Positions 1 through 9,689 of a stretch of DNA of 64,000 nucleotides are shown here, piece by piece (within the stretch, counting starts at the first letter, position 1; each line of letters opens with the position of its first letter). The stretch covers positions 1-64,000 of the forward strand of contig CAUDEF010000007.1 in assembly GCA_958448515.1 (NCBI GenBank). The letters are read 5' to 3'. Source of the stretch: an uncultured Phascolarctobacterium sp. Its GTDB lineage: Bacteria > Bacillota > Negativicutes > Acidaminococcales > Acidaminococcaceae. The notes under the pieces were generated by a model, which saw nothing but the letters and a program-made list of their open reading frames with translations, did no database searches and had not been told where the DNA came from. Position numbers and translations under genes: made by a program.

Positions 1-8
1 TTGTCATG

Positions 9-50
9 AAAAAACTGCACCTCCAAAAGTACAACTTTTGGGGTGCAGTT
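9..50 (-). terminator. Rho-independent terminator downstream of codY
   Basis: A long, slightly imperfect hairpin (arms about 13-30 and 34-50) lies 20 bases past the codY stop. Read on the minus strand it is followed by a run of T, which gives the direction. It should end the xerC-codY transcript. Confidence 0.75.
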
Positions 51-70
51 CATGCATTTCCGGCATTAAA

Positions 71-841
71 TTATATTTTCTTTTTCAGCTCATCAAATAA
101 AAATTCGTTCTTAACTTTAATGTATGTTCCCTTCATGCCTAAAGATTTAGTTTCAATCAGGTCAGCACTTTCAAACTTTCTTAACGCATTAACTATTACA
201 GAACGTGTAATTCCTACTCTGTCAGCAACCTTTGAAGCAACAAGCAAGCCCTCATCGCCGCTTAACTCACCCAAAATATTTACTATCGCTTCCAGTTCAG
301 AATAAGACAATGTTGAAAAAGCAATCTGAACCATTGCACGTTTATGAGCTTCAATAGCAACACGCGCCTCACGTTCATGCAAAATCTCAACGCCAAGCAC
401 AGTTGCTGCATATTCAGCCAGCAATAAATCTTCATCAGAAAAACTTCCATTGTACTTTGCCACTATAAGAGTACCCAGGCGTTCACCATTACCATAAATA
501 GGTACAATAGTAGTCATTTTACCATCAAAAATACATTTTATCTCATTTAAGAAGGAACATTGCTGCTGCACATGCGGAATATTGGCAAGTGTTTCGTTAA
601 TGCCCATAATAAAATCCAGATATTCGGCAGGAAATTTCTTCTTATCTAATACCTGCTCACGCATAATTTCACATTCAAATTCATGAATAAGAGAATATCC
701 TTTTACTCCGCCTTTACGGCCTACGATATAAGTATTCGCCCCTATTACTTCTTTCAGCAGTTTAGCAATGGCATTAAATTCAACTTTATCGCCTGTTTGC
801 AGCAACTTATTGATTCTTCTGGTTTTCTCTAATAATTCCAT
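71..841 (-). CDS. codY: GTP-sensing global transcriptional repressor CodY
   Basis: 256 residues, close to the usual 259. The N-terminal half is the GAF-like effector domain; in the family it binds branched-chain amino acids, and GTP sensing is also described. The C-terminal winged helix is almost unchanged from the Bacillus protein: the recognition region, about residues 203-221, reads ADRVGITRSVIVNALR, followed by SLGMKGTYIKV. CodY represses nutrient-acquisition and biosynthetic genes during growth in rich conditions. The ATG is preceded by GGAGGGG at good spacing. It lies 21 bases after xerC on the same strand, a common Bacillota arrangement (xerC, then hslVU, then codY), but here hslV and hslU are absent between them. 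A strong terminator follows. I did not find a convincing CodY box in the window, so its local targets are unknown. Confidence 0.97.
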   Translation of the reverse strand: MELLEKTRRINKLLQTGDKVEFNAIAKLLKEVIGANTYIVGRKGGVKGYSLIHEFECEIMREQVLDKKKFPAEYLDFIMGINETLANIPHVQQQCSFLNEIKCIFDGKMTTIVPIYGNGERLGTLIVAKYNGSFSDEDLLLAEYAATVLGVEILHEREARVAIEAHKRAMVQIAFSTLSYSELEAIVNILGELSGDEGLLVASKVADRVGITRSVIVNALRKFESADLIETKSLGMKGTYIKVKNEFLFDELKKKI

Positions 842-862
842 GGTATCCCCTCCACAAAAATA

Positions 863-1777
863 TTATGCACGCGGATGATTTTTATTATATACTGATGCAA
901 TCCTCTCCGCTGTAATATGTGTATATATCTGAGTTGTTGACAAATTTGCGTGTCCCAAAAGTTCCTGTACAGCTCTTAAATCTGCTCCGTGATCCAGTAA
1001 ATGCGTTGCAAACGTATGCCTTATAGTATGCGGACTTACTTTTTTGTGAACAGCCAGCTGTGTAATATATTTATCTAATATTCTTCTTACACTTCTGTCT
1101 GATAAAACGCCGCCCCTGCTGTTTATAAAAATGTATCCATGATCGCTTAACTGATACTTTTTTAAAATTGCATTTCTGCTATTTTTTAAATAATCAGATA
1201 ATGCACTGCAGCACGGACCGCCTAAAGGTACAATTCGCTCCTTATTGCCCTTACCGGACAACAACACATATCTGGATGATAAATTAATATTATCTGTCGT
1301 CAGACCAACAAGCTCTGATACACGGCAACCTGTTGCATATAAAAGCTCCAAAACTGCCTTATCACGCATACCTAACAATTTATCTCTGTCAGGCAAATCC
1401 AACAATTCATTTATCTCCAATTCTTCTAAAAAAACCGGTAATTTTTTATCTAACTTAGGAGTTTTGACTTTCAAAAAAGGATTATACTCTACATAATTTT
1501 CTCTCACAAGATATTTATAAAAAGATCTTAAAGAGGAAACACGTCTGGCAATAGTCCTTTTGGCATAATTTTCTTTGTTCAAAAAAGCCAGGTATGCTCT
1601 GATATCTATTACGCTCACCTGTCTGAATACAAAACTACTGCCATATCTTTGTGTTAAAAAATCTGCAAAAGCAACAAGATCTCTTTCATAATTATTAATC
1701 GTTAATGCAGAAGCATTTTTTTCAACAAACAGATACTCCAAAAACTTTTTGCACAGTATATCTTCTGTAAAGTCCAT
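863..1777 (-). CDS. xerC: Tyrosine recombinase XerC
   Basis: 304 residues, normal for Xer recombinases, with an N-terminal SAM-like core-binding domain (about 1-95) and a C-terminal catalytic domain. The catalytic set is complete: Arg152 (in GCRVSEL), Lys176, His250 and Arg253 (in HTIRHTFATH), His276 (in ELLGHANL) and the nucleophile Tyr285. Xer recombinases resolve chromosome dimers at dif with FtsK. Placement between trmFO/topA/dprA and codY matches the conserved Bacillota topA-trmFO-xerC-codY order, which favours XerC over a phage integrase. The start has GAGAGG upstream. The 135-base gap to trmFO contains a terminator, so xerC-codY is probably a separate transcription unit. Confidence 0.93.
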   Translation of the reverse strand: MDFTEDILCKKFLEYLFVEKNASALTINNYERDLVAFADFLTQRYGSSFVFRQVSVIDIRAYLAFLNKENYAKRTIARRVSSLRSFYKYLVRENYVEYNPFLKVKTPKLDKKLPVFLEELEINELLDLPDRDKLLGMRDKAVLELLYATGCRVSELVGLTTDNINLSSRYVLLSGKGNKERIVPLGGPCCSALSDYLKNSRNAILKKYQLSDHGYIFINSRGGVLSDRSVRRILDKYITQLAVHKKVSPHTIRHTFATHLLDHGADLRAVQELLGHANLSTTQIYTHITAERIASVYNKNHPRA

Positions 1778-1886
1778 GATAAAACCTCTCGTTCAGAATA
1801 TGATACCACAAAAAAATATTGCTATCAAGATGATTTTTTTAAGTCTATTTAGAATATTTAGTAATTAATTCTTTAATTATATGCAT

Positions 1887-1914
1887 AAAAAGTGCCATAA
1901 AATGGCACTTTTTT
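1887..1914 (-). terminator. Terminator at the end of the dprA-topA-trmFO unit
   Basis: Stem AAAAAGTGCCA with loop TAAAA and arm TGGCACTTTTTT overlaps the trmFO stop codon. The T-run is on both sides, so it may work in either direction, but only minus-strand genes converge on it. Confidence 0.75.
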
Positions 1915-3235
1915 ACAAGTTATATTCATCTTTTATTCTGTTGATTTCATCTATAGCTCGCTGAGCAATTACAGCATTCTTTTCTTTTTTCTTGCGAATT
2001 CTCTGCTCTAACGGATCAACCAAGCCAAAATTAATGTTCATTGGCTGGAAATTTTTTACACTTTCATTACTTATATAGTTAGCAAGTGCTCCATGAGCAG
2101 TTTTACTGCTGAAGTTTACCTCCGGAAGACCTAAAGCTTTTCTTGCAGCGTGCAGACCAGCCATTAATCCAGAAGCAGCAGATTCAACATAGCCTTCAAC
2201 ACCAGTCATCTGACCGGCAAAATACAGCCTTGTATCGTTACGGAAATTAAATTTGTTATCAAGCAGTTTGGGAGAATTAAGGTAAGTATTCTTGTGCATT
2301 ACTCCATAACGCACAAATTCCGCATTCTCAAGTCCGGGAATCATACCAAAAACACGTTTTTGCTCAGGCCATTTTAAATGAGTCTGAAAACCAACAATAT
2401 TATAAAGAGATGCAGCAGCATTATCCTGTCTCAGCTGCACTACGGCATATGCTTCCTTACCTGTACGAGGATCAACAAGTCCAACTGGCTTTAAAGGACC
2501 GAAGCGCATTGTATCTTCTCCTCTTGATGCCATTTCTTCAATAGGCATGCATGCTTCAAAGAATACTTCTTTTTCAAACTCTTTAACCGGAGCAAGTTCC
2601 GCACTGCATAAAGCCCGCCAGAAAGCTATATACTCTTCTTTTGTTTCAAAAGGACAATTCAAATAATCAGCATCGCCCTTATCATAACGTGAAGCACGAT
2701 AAACTTTGTCATAGTTAAGAGATTCAGCAGTTACGATAGGGGCGGCAGCATCAAAAAAGTAAAAATAATCTTCATTCAGAATGCTTTGAATATTTTGGGC
2801 CAAAGCTGATGAAGTTAAAGGTCCGCTTGCTATAATTACTGTTCCTTCAAGGCTGCTGATATCAGTTACTTCTTCGTGAACAACTGTTATAAGAGGATTG
2901 TTTTTGATAATTTCTGTAATGCTTTTGGAAAATCCCTCTCTGTCAACAGCCAAAGCACCTCCGGCAGGAACTTTATGAAGATCAGCCTGCTGCATGATCA
3001 GAGATCCTAAAAGACGCATTTCTTCTTTCAAAAGGCCTACTGCATTTTCTATGTTATTGGCACGCAAAGAATTACTGCAAACCAGTTCAGCAAAAAAATC
3101 TGTTTTGTGGGCTTCGTCAGACTTCACAGGTCTCATTTCATGTAAAATTACAGGAATACCATATTTTACAATCTGCCACGCTGCTTCGCAGCCGGCTAAA
3201 CCACCGCCGATAATATGTATAGGATTAACTTTCAC
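1913..3235 (-). CDS. trmFO: tRNA (uracil-54-C5)-methyltransferase, folate/FAD-dependent (TrmFO)
   Basis: 440 residues. It opens with the FAD Rossmann motif IHIIGGGLAGCEAAWQ, and later has YFAGQMTGVEGYVESAASG, both typical of TrmFO (formerly Gid). The enzyme makes ribothymidine at position 54 of tRNAs using methylenetetrahydrofolate and FADH2, the route used in most Bacillota instead of SAM-dependent TrmA. The start is GTG at 3235, giving an 11-base overlap with the end of topA, with AAAGGG about 10 bases upstream. Overlap and shared direction indicate translational coupling with topA and dprA. Confidence 0.96.
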   Translation of the reverse strand: MKVNPIHIIGGGLAGCEAAWQIVKYGIPVILHEMRPVKSDEAHKTDFFAELVCSNSLRANNIENAVGLLKEEMRLLGSLIMQQADLHKVPAGGALAVDREGFSKSITEIIKNNPLITVVHEEVTDISSLEGTVIIASGPLTSSALAQNIQSILNEDYFYFFDAAAPIVTAESLNYDKVYRASRYDKGDADYLNCPFETKEEYIAFWRALCSAELAPVKEFEKEVFFEACMPIEEMASRGEDTMRFGPLKPVGLVDPRTGKEAYAVVQLRQDNAAASLYNIVGFQTHLKWPEQKRVFGMIPGLENAEFVRYGVMHKNTYLNSPKLLDNKFNFRNDTRLYFAGQMTGVEGYVESAASGLMAGLHAARKALGLPEVNFSSKTAHGALANYISNESVKNFQPMNINFGLVDPLEQRIRKKKEKNAVIAQRAIDEINRIKDEYNL

Positions 3236-5324
3236 TTTTTTTACTACCCTTTCTAATTGTCTTGCAATTGCTGCATTCCGTATTCATGCAGACAAGTTTT
3301 TTCTGTCCGTTCTTCTCAGCCTGTTCAAACAGCATTTTGCCGCATACCGGACATTTTTCGTTGGTAGGCTTATCCCATGATGTAAATGAACAGGTTGGAT
3401 AATTTTCGCAACCATAAAAAACTTTTCGTTTTTTAGTTTTTCTCTCAATTATCTCTCCGCCGCACTCAGGACATTTAATGCCAATCTTATTTAAGATAGG
3501 CTTGGTATTACGACACTCCGGAAATCCCGGACAAGCCAGGAAATTACCAAATCTGCTCTGTTTTACAACCATCATTCGTCCGCATTTTTCACACGGAATA
3601 TCGGTAACCTGAACTGGAATTTCAACAGCTTCGATTTCTTTATCCGCTACTTCCAGTAATTTGGCAAACGGATCGTAGAATTTTTCTATAATACCATTCT
3701 TTTCAGCATGATGTTCTGCTATCTGGTCTAATTCAGACTCCAATTCAGCAGAAAACGGAATATTTATCAAATTGGCAAAATATTTTTTCAGCATATCAAC
3801 TACTAACAGGCCAAGTTCTGTGATAACGAGTTTTTTACCATCCTTGGCAATATAACCCCTGTCTATAATAGTCTGAATAGTAGGAGCATAGGTACTTGGT
3901 CTGCCAATTCCTTTTTCTTCCAGCTCTTTTACAAGAGTTGCCTCCGTAAAATGTGCCGGAGGTTCAGTAAAATGCTGTTCAGCCGGAAGAAGTTTGTGCA
4001 GCAGTACTTCAGTACCTTTTGCAATATACGGAACAATTTTGTCCTTTTCGTCATCGCTGCCTTTAATGTTCAGCTTCAAAAAGCCAGCAAATTTTAAAAC
4101 CGCTCCACTTGCTCTTAATTCATAATCTCCTGCTGCAATATTCAAAGTTGTTACATCGTACACAGCATCACTCATCTGGCTTGCTACAGCTCTGTTCCAG
4201 ATTAAAGTATATAAGCGCAGCTGGTCTTTGGTAAGATGTCCTGCAACTTCTGCAGGTGTACGTAATACACTTGTAGGTCTTATAGCTTCATGCGCGTCCT
4301 GCGCATTTTTCTTACTGGTAAACACATTCGGCTTCTTCGGACAATATTCATCACCATATTCTGCAGTTATATAATTTCTAATTTCGTTTAAAGCAGTATC
4401 TGCAAAACGAACAGAGTCCGTTCTCATATAAGTAATCAAACCTACAGCAGCTTTGCCTAAAGACACACCTTCATAAAGCTGCTGTGCAACCAGCATGGTT
4501 TTTTTAGCAGTAAAATTAAGTTTTTTGTTAGCCTCCTGCTGCAGACTGGATGTAGTAAAAGGCGGTACAGCATGTCGCTTACGTTCTTTTTTATTGGCAT
4601 CACTGATAATATATTCCGCATCCTGCAAAGCAGTTTCAACAGTTTTTGCCTCTTCGGCGTTATGTACTTCCAGTTTCTTGCCTTTATATTTTACTACGTC
4701 AGCCTCAAAAATCTGAGACTTAGCATTTTCTCTTAACTTAGCATGAATAGTCCAGTATTCTACAGGAGTAAAATTTTCTATTTCCTTTTCACGGTCTGCA
4801 ATAATGCGCACTGCAACAGATTGTACACGACCTGCACTTAATCCTTTTCTTATTTTTCTCCATAAAAGAGGACTTAATTTATAACCAACTATGCGATCTA
4901 TAATTCTGCGTGCCTGCTGAGCATCAACTTTATCCAAATCAATCGGACGCGGATGTTTCAGAGCGTCTTTTACTGCATTAGAAGTTATTTCATGAAATTC
5001 AATTCTGCACTTATCTTCCGGATCTATACCCAAAATATGCGCCAAATGCCAGCTTATTGCTTCACCTTCACGGTCAGGGTCAGTTGCCAGATAAACTTTG
5101 TCAGCTTTTTTAGCTAAAGTTTTCAGTTCTTTTATCAAATCACCTTTACCACGAATATTTATATACTTAGGCTCAAAATTATTATCAACATCAACGCCAA
5201 AGGTACTTTTCGGCAAATCACGCAAATGTCCCATTGACGCACGTACTGTATAATTTTTCCCTAAAAACTTTTCTATTGTTTTGGATTTAGTTGGAGATTC
5301 TACAATCACCAAATTCTTAGACAT
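3225..5324 (-). CDS. topA: DNA topoisomerase I
   Basis: Type IA topoisomerase that relaxes negative supercoils. I place the start at 5324 (MSKNLVIVESPTK), six bases after AGGAGG; this gives 699 residues. Upstream in-frame codons run into dprA and lack family similarity. The Toprim motif DPDREGE is at 82-88 and the nucleophile is Tyr299 in GLITYMRTDS. The C-terminus has three zinc-ribbon modules with CxxC pairs (starting CEKCG, CPECGG and CPVCG). The order dprA-topA-trmFO is conserved in Bacillota. No disruption is visible. Confidence 0.96.
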   Translation of the reverse strand: MSKNLVIVESPTKSKTIEKFLGKNYTVRASMGHLRDLPKSTFGVDVDNNFEPKYINIRGKGDLIKELKTLAKKADKVYLATDPDREGEAISWHLAHILGIDPEDKCRIEFHEITSNAVKDALKHPRPIDLDKVDAQQARRIIDRIVGYKLSPLLWRKIRKGLSAGRVQSVAVRIIADREKEIENFTPVEYWTIHAKLRENAKSQIFEADVVKYKGKKLEVHNAEEAKTVETALQDAEYIISDANKKERKRHAVPPFTTSSLQQEANKKLNFTAKKTMLVAQQLYEGVSLGKAAVGLITYMRTDSVRFADTALNEIRNYITAEYGDEYCPKKPNVFTSKKNAQDAHEAIRPTSVLRTPAEVAGHLTKDQLRLYTLIWNRAVASQMSDAVYDVTTLNIAAGDYELRASGAVLKFAGFLKLNIKGSDDEKDKIVPYIAKGTEVLLHKLLPAEQHFTEPPAHFTEATLVKELEEKGIGRPSTYAPTIQTIIDRGYIAKDGKKLVITELGLLVVDMLKKYFANLINIPFSAELESELDQIAEHHAEKNGIIEKFYDPFAKLLEVADKEIEAVEIPVQVTDIPCEKCGRMMVVKQSRFGNFLACPGFPECRNTKPILNKIGIKCPECGGEIIERKTKKRKVFYGCENYPTCSFTSWDKPTNEKCPVCGKMLFEQAEKNGQKKLVCMNTECSNCKTIRKGSKKSES

Positions 5325-5334
5325 AAACATCCTC

Positions 5335-6480
5335 CTAAATGCAGTAATACTTTTGCGCCTGGTCTGTTGCAATCAAACCCATAACCTGTAAATCCAAAAG
5401 TTCCATACTTATTTCCGCAAAAGTTTTACCGCTCTGCTCTGTTATTTCATCAAGTGATAAAGAGCCCTGTGCCAACAGGTTAATAATAACTTTCCCTGTT
5501 GCAGAAATATTTTCTCTTATAACAGCACTATTTTCATTTTGTTTATCCGGTTCAGCAAAAAGTGTCTGCTGAACACTATTATTTTGATACCAGTCAACTA
5601 TATCTTCAAATATATCGTCAGGTTTCTCTACAAGTTTGGCACCTGTTCTTATAAGTTCATGACATCCACGGCTCGTTTCAGCAAATATACTTCCCGGAAT
5701 GCAATAAACATCCCTGTTTTCATCTGCTGCAATATGGGCTGTAATCAAAGCACCGCTTTTTACAGCAGCTTCAGCAACTAAAATACCTCGAGCCAACCCA
5801 ACAATGATACGATTGCGCGCCGGAAAATTTCTTGCCAGTGGACTGGTTCCCGGTGGATATTCACTTACTAATGCACCATGACTGCAAATTTCTGCGAATA
5901 AATTTTTATTTTCAGCCGGATAGGCAATATCAAGGCCACACCCCAAAACTGCAACAGTTTCACAGCCAGCTTCTATACAAGCCTGATGGGCAGCCGTATC
6001 AATACCTTTTGCACCGCCGCTTATTACAGGTATATGTTCTCTGGCAAATGCCTGTGCAAAAATACTGGCCGCTTTAATGCCATATGCAGAAGATTCTCGC
6101 GAGCCCACAACCGCAAGTCCATATTTTATCAGCGGCAAATTTCCTTTGACATATAAAACCAGCGGCGGATCATGAATTTCCTTTAAAGATGCAGGATATT
6201 CATCATCATATATACTAATAATCTTTATTCCCAGTTCATTACACCTGTGTAAAAGTTTTTGCGGATAATTATCCTGCCTGTTATTTACAAAATTATATAT
6301 CTGTTTATCAGCACACAATCTGCTTGCTTTTAACTGCGCTTCAGTAGCACAATACAAAGCTTTTGCACTGCCAAAAAACTTTATCAGCTGAGGGACTCTG
6401 CTGCGTCCAAGACCTGGAACAACTGCACAAACTGCAGCCACATATACAGCCTCCAAAATATTCATCTCCCTGTTAAGCAC
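5335..6480 (-). CDS. dprA: DNA-processing protein DprA
   Basis: 381 residues from a GTG at 6480, or 376 from the ATG at 6465. The ATG abuts an AGGGAG with no spacer, so the choice of start is open. It has an N-terminal SAM-like segment, a central SMF/DprA Rossmann domain with GGAKGIDTAAHQACI, and a C-terminal winged-helix segment (SLDEITEQSG). DprA loads RecA on incoming single-stranded DNA during transformation; with the pilus genes at 26-30 kb this suggests latent competence, though no comEC or comEA is in the window. It ends 11 bases before the topA start. Confidence 0.94.
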   Translation of the reverse strand: MLNREMNILEAVYVAAVCAVVPGLGRSRVPQLIKFFGSAKALYCATEAQLKASRLCADKQIYNFVNNRQDNYPQKLLHRCNELGIKIISIYDDEYPASLKEIHDPPLVLYVKGNLPLIKYGLAVVGSRESSAYGIKAASIFAQAFAREHIPVISGGAKGIDTAAHQACIEAGCETVAVLGCGLDIAYPAENKNLFAEICSHGALVSEYPPGTSPLARNFPARNRIIVGLARGILVAEAAVKSGALITAHIAADENRDVYCIPGSIFAETSRGCHELIRTGAKLVEKPDDIFEDIVDWYQNNSVQQTLFAEPDKQNENSAVIRENISATGKVIINLLAQGSLSLDEITEQSGKTFAEISMELLDLQVMGLIATDQAQKYYCI

Positions 6481-6549
6481 ATCTGTTTTACTAGTTCATT
6501 TACAACACAGATTTCTTTCATTATATTAATCTTATAAACATAGGTCAAG

Positions 6550-7656
6550 CTATTTAGTTTCAGTCACTGTATTTAATACATATCTGCATATATCTTCTGC
6601 CGCATGTGGTTTGGCAAAACAGTGTTTTATTTTATCTTCCTTATCCTGTTTATTAATAATCTGAGAGACGTAATCATCAATGTCAGCTGTATCTTTGGCT
6701 ATCATTGCTCCGCAATGCTTCTGCAAAAACCGTGCATTGTTTTCTTCCTGTCCCGGCAGGGGATTAAAAATAATATAACTGCAGCCCACTGCTAAAATTT
6801 CCGCAGCAGAAAGTCCCCCAGCTTTAGTAACTACAACATCAGCAGCACTCAAAAGCATTGGAAGATCATCTGTAAAACCAAGTACCATGATATCAGCAGA
6901 CTTCATAGCATTCAGATTTTGCGCCAGCTTTTTATTATGACCAGTAACAGCGATGATGCGCAATTTTTTATTTTTTTCGGCAAGCCGCTTAACTATACTT
7001 TCCATTGGCAAAAGGCCCTCTCCTCCGCCTAACAGCAAACATACTTTATCTTTTTTGCATATTCCGTACTTTTCTCTTGCCGTATTTTTATCAAGAGACT
7101 TAAAGCAATTTCTTATAGGGATTCCAAAACATTCTGCATGCACAGGAACAGTAATCTTATCGCGCAGCAATTCATTAGCCAGAAAATACGTACTGGTGTT
7201 TTCGTTAAGCCACCACTTATGTACTGTAAAATCTGTTACTACAGCTCCAAGAAACAGTTTAATGTTATTTCGTTTTTTATATGCACTGATAATACCAACA
7301 GGTGTTGCATGTGTAGCTAAAACTGCATCAGGAGAAACACTGCGAATATATTTTTCTCCTAATCTTGACAGCAGATTATTAAGAAAGTTACGCAGCGACA
7401 AAGAACTGTCCTTACTGTTTCCCCATTTGTAGGCAAATTCATATACAAAAGGGCAGCTCTGTAATATTTTAAGATATGTTTTTAAAAACACTTTTCCTAT
7501 TATCGCCGGGAAAAAATTAAAAACATTTCCATGAACGATTTCAACATCTTCGTAGGAGGAAAATGCCTCTCTTAATGCTTCAGCTGCCAATACATGACCA
7601 GAACCTATTGGAGCTGAAAGCAGTAATATTTTAATTTTTCTTTTATCTTGCTGCAT
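6550..7656 (-). CDS. Glycosyltransferase of the MGDG synthase / UgtP family (GT28)
   Basis: 368 residues. The opening KIKILLLSAPIGSGHVLAA is the signature of the monogalactosyldiacylglycerol synthase and processive diacylglycerol glucosyltransferase family, which also resembles MurG. The C-terminal domain has the nucleotide-sugar binding region (VTKAGGLSAAEILAVG, then FNPLPGQEENNARFL). The likely job is transfer of a hexose from UDP-sugar to a membrane lipid at the inner face of the cytoplasmic membrane; the exact sugar and acceptor cannot be read from the sequence. It is a single gene with GGAGGG before the ATG, divergent from the nicotinate phosphoribosyltransferase gene. Confidence 0.8.
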   Translation of the reverse strand: MQQDKRKIKILLLSAPIGSGHVLAAEALREAFSSYEDVEIVHGNVFNFFPAIIGKVFLKTYLKILQSCPFVYEFAYKWGNSKDSSLSLRNFLNNLLSRLGEKYIRSVSPDAVLATHATPVGIISAYKKRNNIKLFLGAVVTDFTVHKWWLNENTSTYFLANELLRDKITVPVHAECFGIPIRNCFKSLDKNTAREKYGICKKDKVCLLLGGGEGLLPMESIVKRLAEKNKKLRIIAVTGHNKKLAQNLNAMKSADIMVLGFTDDLPMLLSAADVVVTKAGGLSAAEILAVGCSYIIFNPLPGQEENNARFLQKHCGAMIAKDTADIDDYVSQIINKQDKEDKIKHCFAKPHAAEDICRYVLNTVTETK

Positions 7657-7699
7657 ATCTTCCCTCCGTAAATATTAGTTGAAATCTTATACAAAAAAC

Positions 7700-7728
7700 T
7701 TGAACAAGAAGCCCTATTATTGTATCAT
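7700..7728 (+). promoter_or_regulatory. Candidate promoter for the nicotinate phosphoribosyltransferase gene
   Basis: TTGAAC (7700-7705), a 17-base spacer and TATCAT (7723-7728) lie about 50 bases upstream of the plus-strand ATG. A separate TATAAT at 7747-7752 lacks a partner at proper spacing. Sequence match only. Confidence 0.4.
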
Positions 7729-7776
7729 ATTTTTAATAAATTAATATATAATACAAATATATTTTAGGAGGGAAAA

Positions 7777-8829
7777 ATGAAAACAAGAATTCCTGTAGAA
7801 AATTTTACCTTTCCGGTAGATAAAATAAAGTCAGGTTATTACAGTGATGCCTACTTTTTGCGCACTGCTGAAATACTTAACGGTGATAATCATCATCCTC
7901 GCGTTTTAATGCAAATTTTTACACGTGAACATGTTGTTGTATGCGGTATTGATGAAGTTATTGCTTTAATCAAAACCTGCGCTCATAATCCGGAAAATAT
8001 AACTATACATGCTTTACATGACGGTGATGAAGTTGAGCCATGGGAAACTTTGATGACTATTGAAGGGGACCTGGCAGATTTTACTCATCTTGAAACTATT
8101 TATCTGGGTATTTTAGCTCGCCAAAGCCGTATTGCTACCAATGTAAGAAATGTTGTAAATGCAGCAAATGGCAAAACAGTATTATTTTTCCCTGCCAGAT
8201 ATGACATTTACCAGACTCAGGAGAGCGACGGATACGCTGCTAAAATCGGTGGAATAAAAGGATTCTCTACTGATGCCAATGCTCTTGCAAGCAATGGTAA
8301 GGGCCTCGGAACTATTCCCCATGCACTTATTGCTGCGTATAACGGCAATACCGTTGCTGCAACAGAAGCATTTGATAAATATGTTGACAGCAATATAGCT
8401 CGCATTGCATTGGTTGACTTTGATAACGACTGTGTTAATACCTCTCTTGCAGTTGCACGTAAATTAGGCGGCAAGCTTTATGGAGTACGTCTTGATACAT
8501 CAGGAAGCATGGTTGATAAGAGCCTGCTTGATCAGATGGGAATGTTTAATCCTACCGGTGTATGCAAGGAACTTGTTATCAATGTTCGTAAAGCTCTTGA
8601 TGCCGAAGGATTTAATCATGTTAAAATAATCGTTTCCGGCGGCTTTGACGCCAAACGTGTTGCAGCATTTGAAGCAGCCGGTGTTCCTGTTGATACCTAT
8701 GCTGTAGGCTCAAGCTTTTTTGACGGCAACATTAACTTTACTGCTGATATAGTAAAAGTTGATGGAAAAGAATGTGCAAAAGCAGGCAGAAGATATCTGC
8801 CAAATCCGCGACTTGAACTTGTAAAATAA
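7777..8829 (+). CDS. Nicotinate phosphoribosyltransferase
   Basis: 350 residues, the shorter form of the family. It converts nicotinate and PRPP to nicotinate mononucleotide in NAD salvage. Family features include the SRIATNVRNVV helix, FFPARYDIYQTQESDGYAA, the GFSTDANALA segment, the acidic phosphoribosyl region ALVDFDNDC and the phosphate-binding IIVSGGFDAKRV. AGGAGGG precedes the ATG. It stands alone between a divergent glycosyltransferase gene and a bidirectional terminator. I leave the symbol blank because this short class is named inconsistently (pncB or a paralogue). Confidence 0.88.
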   Translation: MKTRIPVENFTFPVDKIKSGYYSDAYFLRTAEILNGDNHHPRVLMQIFTREHVVVCGIDEVIALIKTCAHNPENITIHALHDGDEVEPWETLMTIEGDLADFTHLETIYLGILARQSRIATNVRNVVNAANGKTVLFFPARYDIYQTQESDGYAAKIGGIKGFSTDANALASNGKGLGTIPHALIAAYNGNTVAATEAFDKYVDSNIARIALVDFDNDCVNTSLAVARKLGGKLYGVRLDTSGSMVDKSLLDQMGMFNPTGVCKELVINVRKALDAEGFNHVKIIVSGGFDAKRVAAFEAAGVPVDTYAVGSSFFDGNINFTADIVKVDGKECAKAGRRYLPNPRLELVK

Positions 8830-8834
8830 AAAAT

Positions 8835-8861
8835 AAAAGCACTGCAGTCAGCAGTGCTTTT
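8835..8861. terminator. Bidirectional terminator between convergent genes
   Basis: Perfect 11-bp stem AAAAGCACTGC / GCAGTGCTTTT with loop AGTCA, flanked by A and T runs. It sits between the ends of the plus-strand nicotinate phosphoribosyltransferase gene and the minus-strand satP. Confidence 0.85.
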
Positions 8862-8874
8862 ATTTATACTCATA

Positions 8875-9498
8875 TTATTGTTTCCATTTATTTACAGGGG
8901 CACCTAATGGCCAGAAAGTTCTGCCATAGAAATTATTCAAAAATGCTGCTCCGGCACCATACATGGACAACAGAGAAATTGCCATTTCAGAATATGCTGC
9001 AATAGCATGCGGAGCATGTCCGCCAATTTTCCATGCGTCCAAAGCAAGGCAAATCAGCAAAATATCAATTAAAACCATATCTACAAATAAAAATAAATTT
9101 GCAGAGGAAGCTGCAATAGTACCAATGCAGGCAAAAAGGAAAAATGCAAAAAACGCAAAGCCTATAGCCTTAGCATCAACACCAGCACTCAAACCAGCAC
9201 CAAAAGTGCCTGCTTTTATCATCCAGCTCATGCCAACAGCGGACCAGAAAAGGCCAAAAGCAGAAAAGATTGTTGCGCCAAAAATATTTTTATGACAATA
9301 ATCTAAAATACCGGCAATAATTTGTGCAAGGGAACCACAAAATAGTGCCCACGGCAGTACCCAGGATACATCAGATACAATGCCCATTTTTTGAGTAGAA
9401 GCCACCATGGTGACAACCGCAAGTCCGAATAAGCCCAAGGGAGTTGGATCGGCAAGAGAAATTTGAAAATGCTGCGTAGAGTTGTTATTGGTACTCAT
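8875..9498 (-). CDS. satP: Acetate/succinate uptake transporter of the GPR1/FUN34/YaaH (SatP) family
   Basis: 207 residues from the ATG at 9498, which follows GAGGAGG by seven bases; an upstream in-frame GTG-type extension lacks a ribosome site. The family signature near the N-terminus is present as DPTPLGLFGLAV (usually NPAPLG). About six membrane helices follow, as expected for these hexameric channel-like carriers of acetate and succinate with protons. In a succinate- or acetate-handling anaerobe this is a plausible uptake or export route. It is a single gene, divergent from hydF. Confidence 0.9.
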   Translation of the reverse strand: MSTNNNSTQHFQISLADPTPLGLFGLAVVTMVASTQKMGIVSDVSWVLPWALFCGSLAQIIAGILDYCHKNIFGATIFSAFGLFWSAVGMSWMIKAGTFGAGLSAGVDAKAIGFAFFAFFLFACIGTIAASSANLFLFVDMVLIDILLICLALDAWKIGGHAPHAIAAYSEMAISLLSMYGAGAAFLNNFYGRTFWPLGAPVNKWKQ

Positions 9499-9689
9499 TA
9501 ATACGCCTCCTCGATAGTTATTTTCGTGCGCATGCACTTTGTATACAATTAATATATATGCTGGATTGCTTCCACGTCAATACATGTTACACAAATTTTC
9601 TCACAAATTATAATTATGCTAATTTTTTAAAGCATAATCTATTTACATCAAAACTTTTTTATTCTAAAAATATTACAGGAGGTATAAAA

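Noticed and set aside
9558..9689. 44-codon N-terminal extension of hydF
   Set aside because: AT-rich with no ribosome site; the ATG at 9690 has AGGAGGT and begins the conserved GTPase domain.
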